Of a stretch of 64,000 bases of DNA, positions 16,484 to 25,197 are shown one piece after another; the first letter of the stretch is position 1; each line of letters begins with the position of its first letter. Under the pieces are notes generated by a model that made no database searches, was not told the origin of the DNA, and saw only the letters and a list, made by a program, of their open reading frames with translations. The translations under genes were made by a program, and so were the position numbers. The stretch is from an uncultured Bacteroidia bacterium (GTDB lineage Bacteria; Bacteroidota; Bacteroidia; Bacteroidales; ML635J-15), in NCBI GenBank assembly GCA_902800045.1, contig CADCCZ010000002.1:248001-312000 (forward strand). The letters are read 5' to 3'.

Positions 16484-17569
16484 CTATTCGTCTCTTCCTG
16501 CAAGATAACCACGCCACTTTTCGATGCACTTTGCCATGTCTTCGGGAAGTTCCGACTCGAAATACAATTCCTTTTTGGTTACAGGGTGAATAAATCCAAG
16601 CGACTTTGCGTGCAGTGCCTGACGCGGAAGAATCTTGAAGCAATTCTCGACGAACTGCTTGTATTTTGTAAATGTTGTACCTTTCAGAATCTGGTCGCCG
16701 CCATATTCCCAGTCGTTGAACAACGGATGTCCGATATGCTTGAAATGAACCCTAATCTGATGAGTGCGACCTGTTTCGAGACGACATTCCACAAGGTTTA
16801 CATATCCAAGTCGCTCGAGCACTCGCCAATGAGTTATAGCCTCCTTGCCATAGTCGCCATCGGGGAAAACGTCCATAATCTTGCGGTTCTTGAGGTTGCG
16901 GCCCACGTTGCCAATGATTGTTCCCTCGTCCTCGGGCATATTGCCCCACACAAGCGCATTGTAGGCTCGCTTGCATGTATGATAGAAGAACTGGCTTGCA
17001 AGACCTTCGCGCGCCACCTCCGACTTTGCCACCACAAGCAGCCCCGATGTATTCATGTCGATACGATGCACAAGTCCGGGACGGAAAGTCTCGGCGTTGA
17101 ACATTGGCAAATCCTTGAAACGGTATGCAAGTGCATTTACGAGAGTTCCCTCGAAGTGTCCGAAACTCGGATGCACAACCATTCCGGGAGCCTTGTTCAC
17201 TACAATAAGGTCGTCGTCCTCGTAGACGACATCGAGAGGCAAGTCCTGCGGCACAATGCCTGTCTCGCGTTTTGGGAACGACAGCATAATCTTGATATCG
17301 TCGTTGGGCTTAATCTTGTAGCTGCTTCGTACGACTTTGCCGTTCACATACACGCATCCGCCTTCGGCGGCCGACTGTATACGGTTGCGCGAAGTATTTG
17401 GCAGACGGATTGACAGATATTTATCTATACGCATCGACTTCTGGCCAGGCTCGACCTCCAGATGCTTGTGCTCGTACATTTCGCCACCTTCCTCAACGAC
17501 TTCTACATCGTCGCCAAGTTCAAGTTCGTCTATATCTTCGAGTTCCTCAAGTTCGTCAAAATCCTTCAT
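16484..17569 (-). CDS. RluA-family pseudouridine synthase (RluD-like)
   Basis: The 361-residue protein starts with an acidic tail (DELEELEDIDELELGDDVEVVEEGGE), then an S4 domain (MRIDKYLSIRLPNTSRNRIQSAAEGGCVYVNGK, residues 46-78). The catalytic domain contains the RluA motif HRIDMNTSGLLVVAKS (Asp near residue 171). Family members isomerise uridines in 23S rRNA or tRNA, RluD acting on positions 1911/1915/1917. The S4 domain and length favour RluD, but the target is inferred. It lies 9 bp downstream of the type IX cargo gene. Confidence 0.9.
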   Translation of the reverse strand: MKDFDELEELEDIDELELGDDVEVVEEGGEMYEHKHLEVEPGQKSMRIDKYLSIRLPNTSRNRIQSAAEGGCVYVNGKVVRSSYKIKPNDDIKIMLSFPKRETGIVPQDLPLDVVYEDDDLIVVNKAPGMVVHPSFGHFEGTLVNALAYRFKDLPMFNAETFRPGLVHRIDMNTSGLLVVAKSEVAREGLASQFFYHTCKRAYNALVWGNMPEDEGTIIGNVGRNLKNRKIMDVFPDGDYGKEAITHWRVLERLGYVNLVECRLETGRTHQIRVHFKHIGHPLFNDWEYGGDQILKGTTFTKYKQFVENCFKILPRQALHAKSLGFIHPVTKKELYFESELPEDMAKCIEKWRGYLAGRDE

Positions 17570-17578
17570 ACTATTGTA

Positions 17579-19465
17579 CTATCGCATTATCAGTATTTTA
17601 ACCGTCTCAAACACCTTATTTTCGGAATACGGACGTACAAAATATGCACCTTCGGGCAAGCCGCTGACATTTATCACATTTTCGGTACCCGACTGCATCA
17701 CGACACGACCAAGATTATCGTATATCATAACTCCGTTGAAATCAGTTTCGGTCTCGATGTTAATCTCGGAGGATGCAGGATTTGGATAAATGCTGCACTG
17801 CGGAACAATATGTTCAACCGGCACATCAGCATCCGGTCGGAGTTCGTAGCCGAAAACTGGACGAATCATAAGCGCCCCCGAAATTATCGAGTTTTGCCAT
17901 GTTCCCGAAACGTTATAGAAAATCTTGCCATCTGCATTATTTTCGGTATCGAGACCACAGTTGAGCATATCGTTTGTTGTCTTTATCCAGCCTACATAGA
18001 ACGGTCCATTTATGACCACAGCCGTGTCGAGCGGATAATATACGTATCCGTTGAGTTCGTTTGCGAACGACGGACGTACACCCAACCGGCTCACGATGGT
18101 ATCGCCAGGAATGCCGTTATTGTCCTCCCACACGGTAAGGTAGAAATATTTCACATTTCCATCGTTCTGCGTACGGTTGAAATAAATGTAAACGCCATAA
18201 AGCGTATCGGTCATATAAGGTTCGAACTTGTATGCCAAACTTGCGTTTGCTGTTCCCTGCCCCGAAATTCCATAACCTTTCTCCGCAGTTCCGTCGTCGT
18301 AGGCATAATAGTTCTTGAACTCCTGATAAAACCTTACTGTATCGTTCCAGCGATAATACTCACGAACCTGCGCGACATCGGTCTTGAGGTTGGCTCTTAT
18401 AAGGAAAGTTGCAGAGTCTTCGGTTAAATAATTTTCATCGTTGAAGAAATAGCAGAATTTCTTGGTATAGGTAATTTCCTCGTTTGCCCCGGCATTTTCG
18501 CTATCGTCGCCACAATGATAGTCCATGTATGTACGTGCAGGTATTAACGACGAGGTTTCATCCTTGTCGAAAACATCGTACTGACGGTTGATGTTATGTG
18601 TTGCGTCCTGCAGGTTGGCGTATGTGAAAGTTATGGAATCGTACACAGCCTCGCGTCCCTTGTGCAGGAAATGGCTCCAAGGCACCTGCCTGTAATCCTT
18701 CAAGAATGGACCTACATTCTTAACCATTGCGACATCTTCGATAATGGTATCGTTGCAGGTACGGTTTGCATCAAGAATTATAAAGTCCAAGTTCCACTGG
18801 TCGACATTGCTCTGCCAGCTCGGCTCATAGTTCGAACTGATGCTCACGTAGTTGACGAAACGGAATCGGAAACCTTTCTTCAGCCATACCGAATCGGTAA
18901 TTGGAAGAAGCACCTGCTCGAAATTGTTCATGACTGCGCCACCAGCAGCTCTCCAAACGCTACGCCATTCGTCGTCGGCAACAGAGTAGAACTGCAGCAC
19001 GAGCGAGTCGCGGAACTCTGGCACATTTCCATTTCCACCGCACTGGTAGAAAAAGCTAAGGTAAATCGAATCCGAAACGTTGCGTTGCAAATTTATCGGC
19101 TTCGAAGTCAAGAAATCTGATACATCCGACATTCCAAATGGCAAAGTCGGATACACTCTACCGTATTCGTCGAGAGCGTCCAATGTTGCCACACCTACCG
19201 AAATGGGATTACGTGCACACGATGAGTTTATGAATGCATACTTGTCCGACCATTTTGATGAATCGGGGTACATATACGAAGACGAGAAGTCGTCGAAAAA
19301 TGGCAGTTCGAGGGTGTCGGAAGTGGCAACCTTGTATCCGTATTTTTCGAAGTAGCGCACACTATAGTCGCTAAGTGCAGGATTTCCGCAGTCGATGACA
19401 ACCTCCTGCGAATAAATGCTGACTGCACAAATGGCAAATATCAATATGGCGACTATCCTTTTCAT
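17579..19465 (-). CDS. Type IX-secreted protein with C-terminal sorting domain
   Basis: The 628-residue protein has a signal peptide (residues 1-20, IYSQ). Residues 50-350 form beta-rich domains with 'FFDDFSSSYMYPDSSKWSDK' near residue 50. A jelly-roll-like domain near 390-530 has AYKFEPYMTDTLYGVYIYF and GPFYVGWIKTTND. The C-terminal 75 residues are a type A sorting domain: CSIYPNPASSEINIET, then VMIYDNLGRVV, GLPEGAYFVRP and KILIMR. It is exported through the type IX system and either anchored or released at the cell surface. The mature function is unknown. It lies in an operon after the PASTA gene. Confidence 0.88.
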   Translation of the reverse strand: MKRIVAILIFAICAVSIYSQEVVIDCGNPALSDYSVRYFEKYGYKVATSDTLELPFFDDFSSSYMYPDSSKWSDKYAFINSSCARNPISVGVATLDALDEYGRVYPTLPFGMSDVSDFLTSKPINLQRNVSDSIYLSFFYQCGGNGNVPEFRDSLVLQFYSVADDEWRSVWRAAGGAVMNNFEQVLLPITDSVWLKKGFRFRFVNYVSISSNYEPSWQSNVDQWNLDFIILDANRTCNDTIIEDVAMVKNVGPFLKDYRQVPWSHFLHKGREAVYDSITFTYANLQDATHNINRQYDVFDKDETSSLIPARTYMDYHCGDDSENAGANEEITYTKKFCYFFNDENYLTEDSATFLIRANLKTDVAQVREYYRWNDTVRFYQEFKNYYAYDDGTAEKGYGISGQGTANASLAYKFEPYMTDTLYGVYIYFNRTQNDGNVKYFYLTVWEDNNGIPGDTIVSRLGVRPSFANELNGYVYYPLDTAVVINGPFYVGWIKTTNDMLNCGLDTENNADGKIFYNVSGTWQNSIISGALMIRPVFGYELRPDADVPVEHIVPQCSIYPNPASSEINIETETDFNGVMIYDNLGRVVMQSGTENVINVSGLPEGAYFVRPYSENKVFETVKILIMR

Positions 19466-19480
19466 ACAACGATTTTTATT

Positions 19481-20146
19481 TTATTCATCAAAATTAGTGC
19501 CACTGGTTTCGGGAGCCGAGGACTCATCCAACTTGCTCATTTCTTCAAGAGTCGAAGTCTTTTCCTCTTCTTCCTCTTCTTCTTCCTTTGAATTCGGATC
19601 GCGACCAGCTACCACGAAATCGATACGTGAGCCTTGCTTTATCTCTGTTCCTGGCTCTATCGGACGTCCCTTGTACATTTGTTTGAGCACAATATTGACA
19701 ACCTCGCCATCCTTTTGCCACTTTACAGAACCTTTCTTCAGCTTGGCATGTTTCAGACGAGCATCGAGCACCTTGTATTGTTCGCCAACAAACGATGGCA
19801 TCTTGACAAGAATTTCATCCCTGGTATTAACTTTCATATACACTGTGCGACCATGCTTTACCAAGGATTCCCTTGCAGGATTCTGTTCTACCACAACACC
19901 CTTTGGCAACGAATCGATAAAAAGAGTGTCTACAACCTCGTAGCCAAAGCCTTCATCCTCGAGCATAGCAATAGCCTCATCGGCATCCATACCTACAACA
20001 GTAGGCACCGTCACCGAGTCGCCATGACGTGTACATGACTTCAGACTTACCATCAATATGACTATAGCTATGACAAAAAACAATATGATTCCCAATATAT
20101 TGAACCAAAATGCCTTGCTTAATATAAAATTAAAAAACTTCTTCAT
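19481..20146 (-). CDS. PASTA domain membrane protein
   Basis: The 221-residue protein has one N-terminal transmembrane helix (residues 15-36) and then two to three PASTA repeats in the periplasm (VTVPTVVGMDADEAIAMLEDEGF near 46; VKMPSFVGEQYKVLDARLKHAKL near 113). A Glu-rich tail follows, with a run of eight Glu near residue 187 encoded by a CTT/CTC microsatellite at about 19560-19590. PASTA domains bind peptidoglycan or lipid II in Firmicutes. No kinase or penicillin-binding domain is attached here. It heads the unit PASTA, type IX cargo, RluA-type synthase, an arrangement in which PASTA and pseudouridine synthase genes are often neighbours in Bacteroidota. Confidence 0.85.
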   Translation of the reverse strand: MKKFFNFILSKAFWFNILGIILFFVIAIVILMVSLKSCTRHGDSVTVPTVVGMDADEAIAMLEDEGFGYEVVDTLFIDSLPKGVVVEQNPARESLVKHGRTVYMKVNTRDEILVKMPSFVGEQYKVLDARLKHAKLKKGSVKWQKDGEVVNIVLKQMYKGRPIEPGTEIKQGSRIDFVVAGRDPNSKEEEEEEEEKTSTLEEMSKLDESSAPETSGTNFDE

Positions 20147-20281
20147 TTCAATAAAAAAAATCGAGCCGTAAAGTTAATACTTTTTATCGAATCAACAGCA
20201 TACCATATTCAACATAAAAAGAATATGTCGGACACTGACCATATAACGCAAAAAATGGGATAAAATTATAAATAAAAGAAT

Positions 20282-20289
20282 TATTTTTG
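20282..20289 (+). promoter_or_regulatory. Promoter -7 box (TATTTTTG) of the DAHP synthase gene
   Basis: TATTTTTG, 17 nt before the ATG at 20307, in an AT-rich divergent gap with the PASTA gene. Confidence 0.55.
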
Positions 20290-20306
20290 CGCGAAATTGC
20301 AAACAG

Positions 20307-21335
20307 ATGGCAATCCGACCGATGCTTATATGCGGACCATGCAGTGCCGAAAGCGAGGAGCAGGTACTGGAAACGGCAAGAGAACTAAAAAAACTTGTCG
20401 CTCCCGACTATTTCCGTGCAGGAATATGGAAACCTCGCACTCGTCCCGATTCGTTCGAGGGTGTAGGCGAAACTGGACTTGCATGGATGAAGCGCGTGCA
20501 GGACGAACTTAGCATTCCCGTAATCACCGAAGTCGCCAACGCCAGCCACGTCGAAAAAATTGCAAAATACGGTTTTAAGGCGTTCTGGATAGGTGCACGC
20601 ACTGTCGCCAACCCATTTTCGGTACAGGAAATCGCCAATGCTGCAAAAGGCTTCGACTTCAAGATTTTTGTAAAAAACCCCACCAACCCCGACATTGACC
20701 TTTGGTGCGGAGCGATAGAGAGATTTCAAAAGCTTGGATTTGAGGACATCGTTGCTGTAAGCCGCGGATTTTATCCGTTTGCAGAAACAAAACTTCGCAA
20801 CTTGCCATGCTGGGAAATTCCGATCGAACTTGCCCGACGTATGCCAGAGCTGAAAATCATCTGCGACCCCAGCCACATTGCCGGCGACACAAGATACATC
20901 GCCGAGATTGCCCAGCAAGCACTAAACCTAAGCATGGCAGGACTGATGATTGAATCGCATTGCTGTCCGCAAAATGCACTGAGCGATAAAAATCAGCAAC
21001 TTACTCCGACAGAAGTCAAAAACCTCATCGGCAGCCTGAAGATAAAAAAATCGGCAATCGACGACCACAATTTCGAGATGGAACTCGAAACACTACGAAG
21101 CAAAATCGATGTGCTCGACTATCAACTTATTGACATACTAAAACAACGATTCGCCATAACAAACGAGATTGGCGAGATAAAAAAATCGCACAACGTTGCC
21201 GTCCTGCAAATCGACCGCTGGAAAAAAGTTCTTGAATCGCGAAGCAAATACGCCGAAAACATAGGACTTTCGCGCGAACTTATTGCAGCACTATTCTCCG
21301 AAATACACAAGGAATCGATAAAGGAACAACAATAA
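20307..21335 (+). CDS. Bifunctional 3-deoxy-7-phosphoheptulonate synthase / chorismate mutase
   Basis: The 342-residue fusion has a DAHP synthase of the KDOPS-like (I-beta) subfamily at residues 1-250: ICGPCSAESEEQ at residues 8-19, RAGIWKPRTRPDSFEG, FWIGARTVANPF and CDPSHIAGD near 187. An AroQ-type chorismate mutase helical domain follows at about 255-342 (LRSKIDVLDYQLIDILKQRFAITNEIGEIKKSHN). It catalyses the first shikimate-pathway step and the branch toward prephenate. The mutase domain probably also serves as the feedback sensor, as in Porphyromonas and Bacillus homologues. It is monocistronic and followed by repeats. Confidence 0.93.
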   Translation: MAIRPMLICGPCSAESEEQVLETARELKKLVAPDYFRAGIWKPRTRPDSFEGVGETGLAWMKRVQDELSIPVITEVANASHVEKIAKYGFKAFWIGARTVANPFSVQEIANAAKGFDFKIFVKNPTNPDIDLWCGAIERFQKLGFEDIVAVSRGFYPFAETKLRNLPCWEIPIELARRMPELKIICDPSHIAGDTRYIAEIAQQALNLSMAGLMIESHCCPQNALSDKNQQLTPTEVKNLIGSLKIKKSAIDDHNFEMELETLRSKIDVLDYQLIDILKQRFAITNEIGEIKKSHNVAVLQIDRWKKVLESRSKYAENIGLSRELIAALFSEIHKESIKEQQ

Positions 21336-21425
21336 GGAGGGCTGAAAGGCTGAAAGGCTGAAAGCCGTTTGTACAGGCGCAATTCATTGCGTCTCAAAAA
21401 CGCCAAAGCCATTAAACATTAGTAC
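21336..21425 (+). repeat. GGCTGAAA tandem repeat and hairpin sequence
   Basis: Three tandem copies of GGCTGAAA (about 21339-21364) end in AGCCG. They are followed by a small hairpin GACGCAATGAATTGCGCC-like sequence (read on the minus strand). A related degenerate copy is at 61690-61720 (GGGCTGACAGGCTCACTGGCTGAC). Confidence 0.6.
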
Positions 21426-21759
21426 TGTCGCGGCACGCCACGACACAACAACAAAAAACTTAGAAACAGCGCAGCGAGAAACGGCGTCAGCCATAGAACG
21501 GCGAAGCCCTCAACGAAGTTAAACGCCGAAGGCATTCAAACTTAGAAACAGCAAAGCGAGAAACGGCGAAGCCATTGAACGGCGAAGCCCTCAACGAAGT
21601 TAAACGCCGAAGGCATTCAAACTTAGAAACAGCACAGCGAGAACGGCGAAGCCATTGAAACGCCGAAGGCATTCAAACTTAGAAACAGCGAAGCGAGAAA
21701 CGGCGAAGCCATAGAAACGCCGTAGGCATTCAAACGTTAAACTTGAAACTTCTTTAGCC
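21426..21759. repeat. Mini-hairpin repeat array 2
   Basis: The longest array. It begins with the palindrome GTCGCGGCACGCCACGAC (also at 6281), then repeats GAAAC-GGCGAAGCC-ATTG, AAAC-GCCGAAGGC-ATTC and TTAGAAAC. A larger unit of about 70-80 bp, containing CCTCAACGAAGTTAAAC, is tandemly repeated at about 21500 and 21585, with shorter versions after. It ends 2-3 bp from the stop of the PagL-like gene. No gene is supported; minus-strand frames give a repetitive FECLRRLTSLRASPF peptide. Confidence 0.85.
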
Positions 21760-21761
21760 TT

Positions 21762-22871
21762 CTACCTTCCCCATCTACGGCACGAGAACCCTATTCCACT
21801 CTCGATGTACTGAGCCTTGAACCCATGCGCTTTCAGCGAAAGGTTCAGGAATATGTAATCGGTTAGGTAATAACGTCCTCCTACGCGGAAATATACCCAA
21901 TCGTAAGCCCAGACCTTATTGTAAACGTATGCACCCAAATATGTCACAAACTCGAACCTGCGATAAACAAGTTGATGTCCTACCGCAACGCCAAATTTAA
22001 CTATGTCCGAAAATTTGTCATACATCAAAGTCAGACCTCTCTGGTCGTCGAAGTAGTAATATTTCATGTTTTCGTTGTAGAACATGTCGAACGAAGCGCC
22101 AACCTTTCCGATTTTACCATACTGGTAAGTATATCCTGCCGCGACCGTGCTACAAATGAATCCTCCGCCACGACCTTCGTAGCCGACCGAATACTCGTCG
22201 GCAGTAACGCAAGTTCCCATTATCCACGCCTCGTGTGGCGACAAGCCGTCCTGATAATCGTGACGCCGTTGCGTATAATTCGACGTAGCAATGTCCTTCG
22301 ACAGCAAAAGCGACAGGGCAAATTGGTTGAGGCCTAGATTGGGTTTAAGTACCGCACCGTTGGAATAGTGTGCTAACATTGGCATGAGTTTCAGCTCGAA
22401 GCCAAGCGGCAATCGGAAAGCAAAATTGAGTCCCAAATTGAAATAAAAGCATAAGTCGGTGCTAATCGCCAAGTTTTCGGGATTTGTCTCCCTATTATAT
22501 TTCTCGGTTGTATAAGCAAGTCCGGCATTTGCGCGTAGTCCCAGCCTGAAAACACCTTGGTCAGCCAATGCAAAATCCATAAACGTATATGCTGCAATCG
22601 CCGAGCCTAGCACATTAGGATAACCAAGATAATTGTAGTTAATACCAAATCCATGTTGCGGCGAACGGTATTTTCTGTCGTAGAAATTGCCCGACTTAGT
22701 GCTGAAATAGTAGTTAATCTCACCACCTGCAATAGTACGTGCAAGCGATTCCATACCAATACGATGCGGCACATTGCGTCCGCACCACCCTTTCAGCTCG
22801 ATACTATGGGTCCGCTGTGCCGACAAACTGCAGCACAACAGCAATAATATTGGAATCAAGATGTTTTTCAT
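21762..22871 (-). CDS. PagL-like lipid A deacylase family outer-membrane protein
   Basis: The 369-residue protein has a signal peptide (residues 1-18, SLSAQ) and a beta-barrel-like sequence. Near residue 166 it carries AHYSNGAVLKPNLGLN, matching the PagL active-site region H-x-S-N...K/RPNxGxN, with His/Ser catalytic residues. PagL removes the 3-linked acyl chain of lipid A in the outer membrane. The protein is about twice the length of PagL, with extra strands after the motif, so it may have a different specificity. It overlaps the LptF/G gene by 4 bp, which ties it to LPS biogenesis. The family assignment rests on this motif and topology. Confidence 0.75.
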   Translation of the reverse strand: MKNILIPILLLLCCSLSAQRTHSIELKGWCGRNVPHRIGMESLARTIAGGEINYYFSTKSGNFYDRKYRSPQHGFGINYNYLGYPNVLGSAIAAYTFMDFALADQGVFRLGLRANAGLAYTTEKYNRETNPENLAISTDLCFYFNLGLNFAFRLPLGFELKLMPMLAHYSNGAVLKPNLGLNQFALSLLLSKDIATSNYTQRRHDYQDGLSPHEAWIMGTCVTADEYSVGYEGRGGGFICSTVAAGYTYQYGKIGKVGASFDMFYNENMKYYYFDDQRGLTLMYDKFSDIVKFGVAVGHQLVYRRFEFVTYLGAYVYNKVWAYDWVYFRVGGRYYLTDYIFLNLSLKAHGFKAQYIESGIGFSCRRWGR

Positions 22872-23950
22872 TGCCGTGCAGCAGTAAAGTAAACGACTAC
22901 AGCTATTAACGCAAAGATAAAGTTAGGTACCCAAACAGCCAGCATAGGACTCAACATACCACTGAGTGCAAACGTTGTTGAAAAGCGCTGGAACAATATG
23001 TACGAAAAGCTAAGCAGCAATCCTAGCAATATGTTTATACCAAGTCCACCACGGCGTTTTTTTACCGACAACGAAAAACCAATGATAGTAAGTATGAATA
23101 TCGAAAAAGGCACGGCCATTCGATTGTAAAGTTCTATTTCACTTGAAATTACAGCCGAAGTTCCCGACAATTTCTGTTCGGCAATATACGCCTTCAGCTC
23201 TTTGTCGTTGAGGGCTTCCACAGTGGTCGTCTTCTTGAAAAAATCGTCTGGAGTCACACGTATGGCAGTATCTTTTTGCGCACCTATTTCTATTTGTTCC
23301 GTGCCTTTATCAAAATTTCTGATACAATAGTTCTTCGCCCTCCACAAATTTTTGCTTTCGTCCCACTGTATCATGTCGGCGGTCATTTTCGACTTAAGCT
23401 CTATGCCATCAAATTTCTCAAGAGAAAGCCTCAACCCAACACCATGCTCACGGTTGAAACTCTCGATATAGAAATAAACTCCTGGTTCCAGCTGCCTATG
23501 TATGTTGAACGAACTTACCCTAATGCCCCCCTTCGAAACATATTTTTCCTCGAATGCCAGTCTGGTCTTGTTGCAATCGGGAATTACATAATTGCCAAGC
23601 ATAAAAGAAAAGGCTGTAATTATCAACCCGCCGACAAAATACGGACGCAGCAGACGAAACTTGCTTATTCCACTGGCAAACATAGCTATGAACTCCGACT
23701 TGCCTGCCATCTTCGAAGTAAAAAATATTACCGAAATAAACACAAACAATGAACAGAACAAGTTCGCAAAATTAGGAATGAAATTGAGGTAGTACTGGAA
23801 TATAATATCTGACACCGAGGCTCCACGGTCGATAAAATTGTCAATTTTTTCGGAAATGTCGAACACCACCGCCACACAGACAATGAGGAAGAGGGCAAGG
23901 AAAAACGTGCCCATAAATTTCCGTAATATATACCAGTCAAGTTTTCTCAA
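22868..23950 (-). CDS. LptF/LptG family permease (LPS export)
   Basis: The 360-residue inner-membrane protein starts LRKLDWYILRKFMGTFFLALFLIVCVAVVFDI, the typical LptF/G N-terminus. It has three N-terminal helices, a periplasmic beta-jellyroll (about residues 120-270) and three C-terminal helices (KRRGGLGINILLGLLLSFSYILFQRFS). It works with LptB to extract LPS from the inner membrane. Bacteroidota encode paralogous YjgP/YjgQ genes, so F or G is not decided. The start codon is TTG directly after the tgt stop; no ATG gives the conserved N-terminus. Confidence 0.9.
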   Translation of the reverse strand: MRKLDWYILRKFMGTFFLALFLIVCVAVVFDISEKIDNFIDRGASVSDIIFQYYLNFIPNFANLFCSLFVFISVIFFTSKMAGKSEFIAMFASGISKFRLLRPYFVGGLIITAFSFMLGNYVIPDCNKTRLAFEEKYVSKGGIRVSSFNIHRQLEPGVYFYIESFNREHGVGLRLSLEKFDGIELKSKMTADMIQWDESKNLWRAKNYCIRNFDKGTEQIEIGAQKDTAIRVTPDDFFKKTTTVEALNDKELKAYIAEQKLSGTSAVISSEIELYNRMAVPFSIFILTIIGFSLSVKKRRGGLGINILLGLLLSFSYILFQRFSTTFALSGMLSPMLAVWVPNFIFALIAVVVYFTAARQ

Positions 23951-25081
23951 CTATAGTCTCCTTCCTAGTTTTTCAATCATCATGTTCTTCCACTCGGAGA
24001 ATGTTCCTTCGGCAATGTGCTGACGCGCCAAATCGACCAGATGCAAGTAGAATCCCAAGTTGTGAATGCTTGCAATCTGCGCTGCAAGCATTTCTCCTGC
24101 AATCACCAAATGACGCAAATATGCCTTCGAATAGAACGAATCGACAATTGTCGTGCCATTTTCGTCGAGAGGCGAAAAGTCGTCCTTCCACTTTTCGTTG
24201 CGCATGTTCATCGTACCTTCCATTGTGAAAAGCATACCGTTGCGAGCATTACGGGTTGGCATAACGCAGTCGAACATGTCGATACCGCGAGCTATGCCTT
24301 CGAGAATGTTGATTGGCGTACCAACACCCATAAGGTAACGTGGCTTGTCCTGTGGAAGATGCTCGTTTACGATTTCAATCATGTCGTACATCTGCTGTGT
24401 AGGCTCGCCAACCGACAATCCGCCAATAGCATTTCCTTCGGCTCCGATGTCGGCCACATATTTAGCCGACTCTACGCGCAAATCCTCGTATGTAGAACCT
24501 TGCACTATCGGGAAGAAAGCTTGCTTGTAGCCATATAGGCCTTCGGTTTCGTTGAAATGCTTCCATCCACGCGAAAGCCACGAGTTTGTAAGCTTAAGCG
24601 ACTTGGCGGCATATTTGTATTCGCATGGATATGGCGTACACTCGTCGAAAGCCATCATTATGTCGGCTCCTATGTTGCGCTGTATGTCGACCACTCGCTC
24701 GGGTGTAAAAATATGCTTCGAACCGTCGATATGACTTCTGAAGATAGCTCCGTCGGCGGTAAGTTTGCGGCAGTCGGCCATCGAGAACACCTGGAATCCT
24801 CCGCTGTCGGTAAGTATCGGCCTGTCCCAGCCGTTGAACTTGTGCAGACCTCCAGCCTTGTTTATGATTTCGATTCCCGGACGCAAATACAAATGATAGG
24901 TATTACCAAGTATTATCTGGGCATTTATTTCATTCTTAATTTCGTATGTATGAACGCCCTTAACGGTACCGCAGGTACCTACAGGCATGAAAATAGGCGT
25001 CTGTATCTCTCCATGGTCGGTAGTTATCACACCACGACGGGCATTGGTCTTATCGTCCTTATGTAAAATTGTAAAATTCAT
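23951..25081 (-). CDS. tgt: Queuine tRNA-ribosyltransferase (tRNA-guanine transglycosylase)
   Basis: The 376-residue enzyme exchanges guanine 34 for preQ1 in tRNAs with GUN anticodons. Visible motifs are LTDSGGFQVFSM near residue 86 (catalytic Asp), GGLSVGEPTQQMYDM near 213, MGVGTPINILEGIARGIDMFDCVMPTRNARNG near 242 (nucleophile Asp) and a C-terminal HLVDLARQHIAEGTF. The usual zinc CxCxxC motif near the C-terminus is not obvious, as seen in some Bacteroidota forms. The start at 25081 (ATG) is preferred to the TTG at 25099 because a TATCTTTG -7 box ends only 4 nt upstream. It leads the operon tgt, LptF/G, PagL-like. Confidence 0.92.
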   Translation of the reverse strand: MNFTILHKDDKTNARRGVITTDHGEIQTPIFMPVGTCGTVKGVHTYEIKNEINAQIILGNTYHLYLRPGIEIINKAGGLHKFNGWDRPILTDSGGFQVFSMADCRKLTADGAIFRSHIDGSKHIFTPERVVDIQRNIGADIMMAFDECTPYPCEYKYAAKSLKLTNSWLSRGWKHFNETEGLYGYKQAFFPIVQGSTYEDLRVESAKYVADIGAEGNAIGGLSVGEPTQQMYDMIEIVNEHLPQDKPRYLMGVGTPINILEGIARGIDMFDCVMPTRNARNGMLFTMEGTMNMRNEKWKDDFSPLDENGTTIVDSFYSKAYLRHLVIAGEMLAAQIASIHNLGFYLHLVDLARQHIAEGTFSEWKNMMIEKLGRRL

Positions 25082-25085
25082 GGTG

Positions 25086-25093
25086 CAAAGATA
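25086..25093 (-). promoter_or_regulatory. Promoter -7 box (TATCTTTG) abutting the tgt start
   Basis: TATCTTTG on the minus strand with only 4 nt (CACC) between its last base and the tgt ATG. Transcription from this box would begin at or just beside the start codon, giving a leaderless mRNA. The same geometry is found before bamD at 43223-43230. Confidence 0.55.
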
Positions 25094-25144
25094 ATTCAAT
25101 TTTGGATTTTATAATGTGCATGCCATGCATAATATCACGACAAA

Positions 25145-25176
25145 TAAAAAGCACCGACTAAATAATAGCCAGTGCT
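25145..25176 (-). terminator. Terminator after the GGGtGRT gene
   Basis: Minus-strand hairpin AGCACTGGC/GTCGGTGCT (9 bp with G-U pairs) and a following T-rich TTTTTATTTG, 22 bp past the stop at 25198. Confidence 0.65.
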
Positions 25177-25197
25177 TTATTGTAAATGATCATAATC

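Noticed and set aside
21487..21672. Minus-strand open frame with repeating FECLRRLTSLRASPF peptide
   Set aside because: It is a translation of the mini-hairpin array; the peptide repeats because the DNA does, and no start signal or homology is present.
21426..21759. Possible CRISPR array
   Set aside because: Units are short mini-palindromes with no constant 25-40 bp repeat, no unique spacers and no cas genes.
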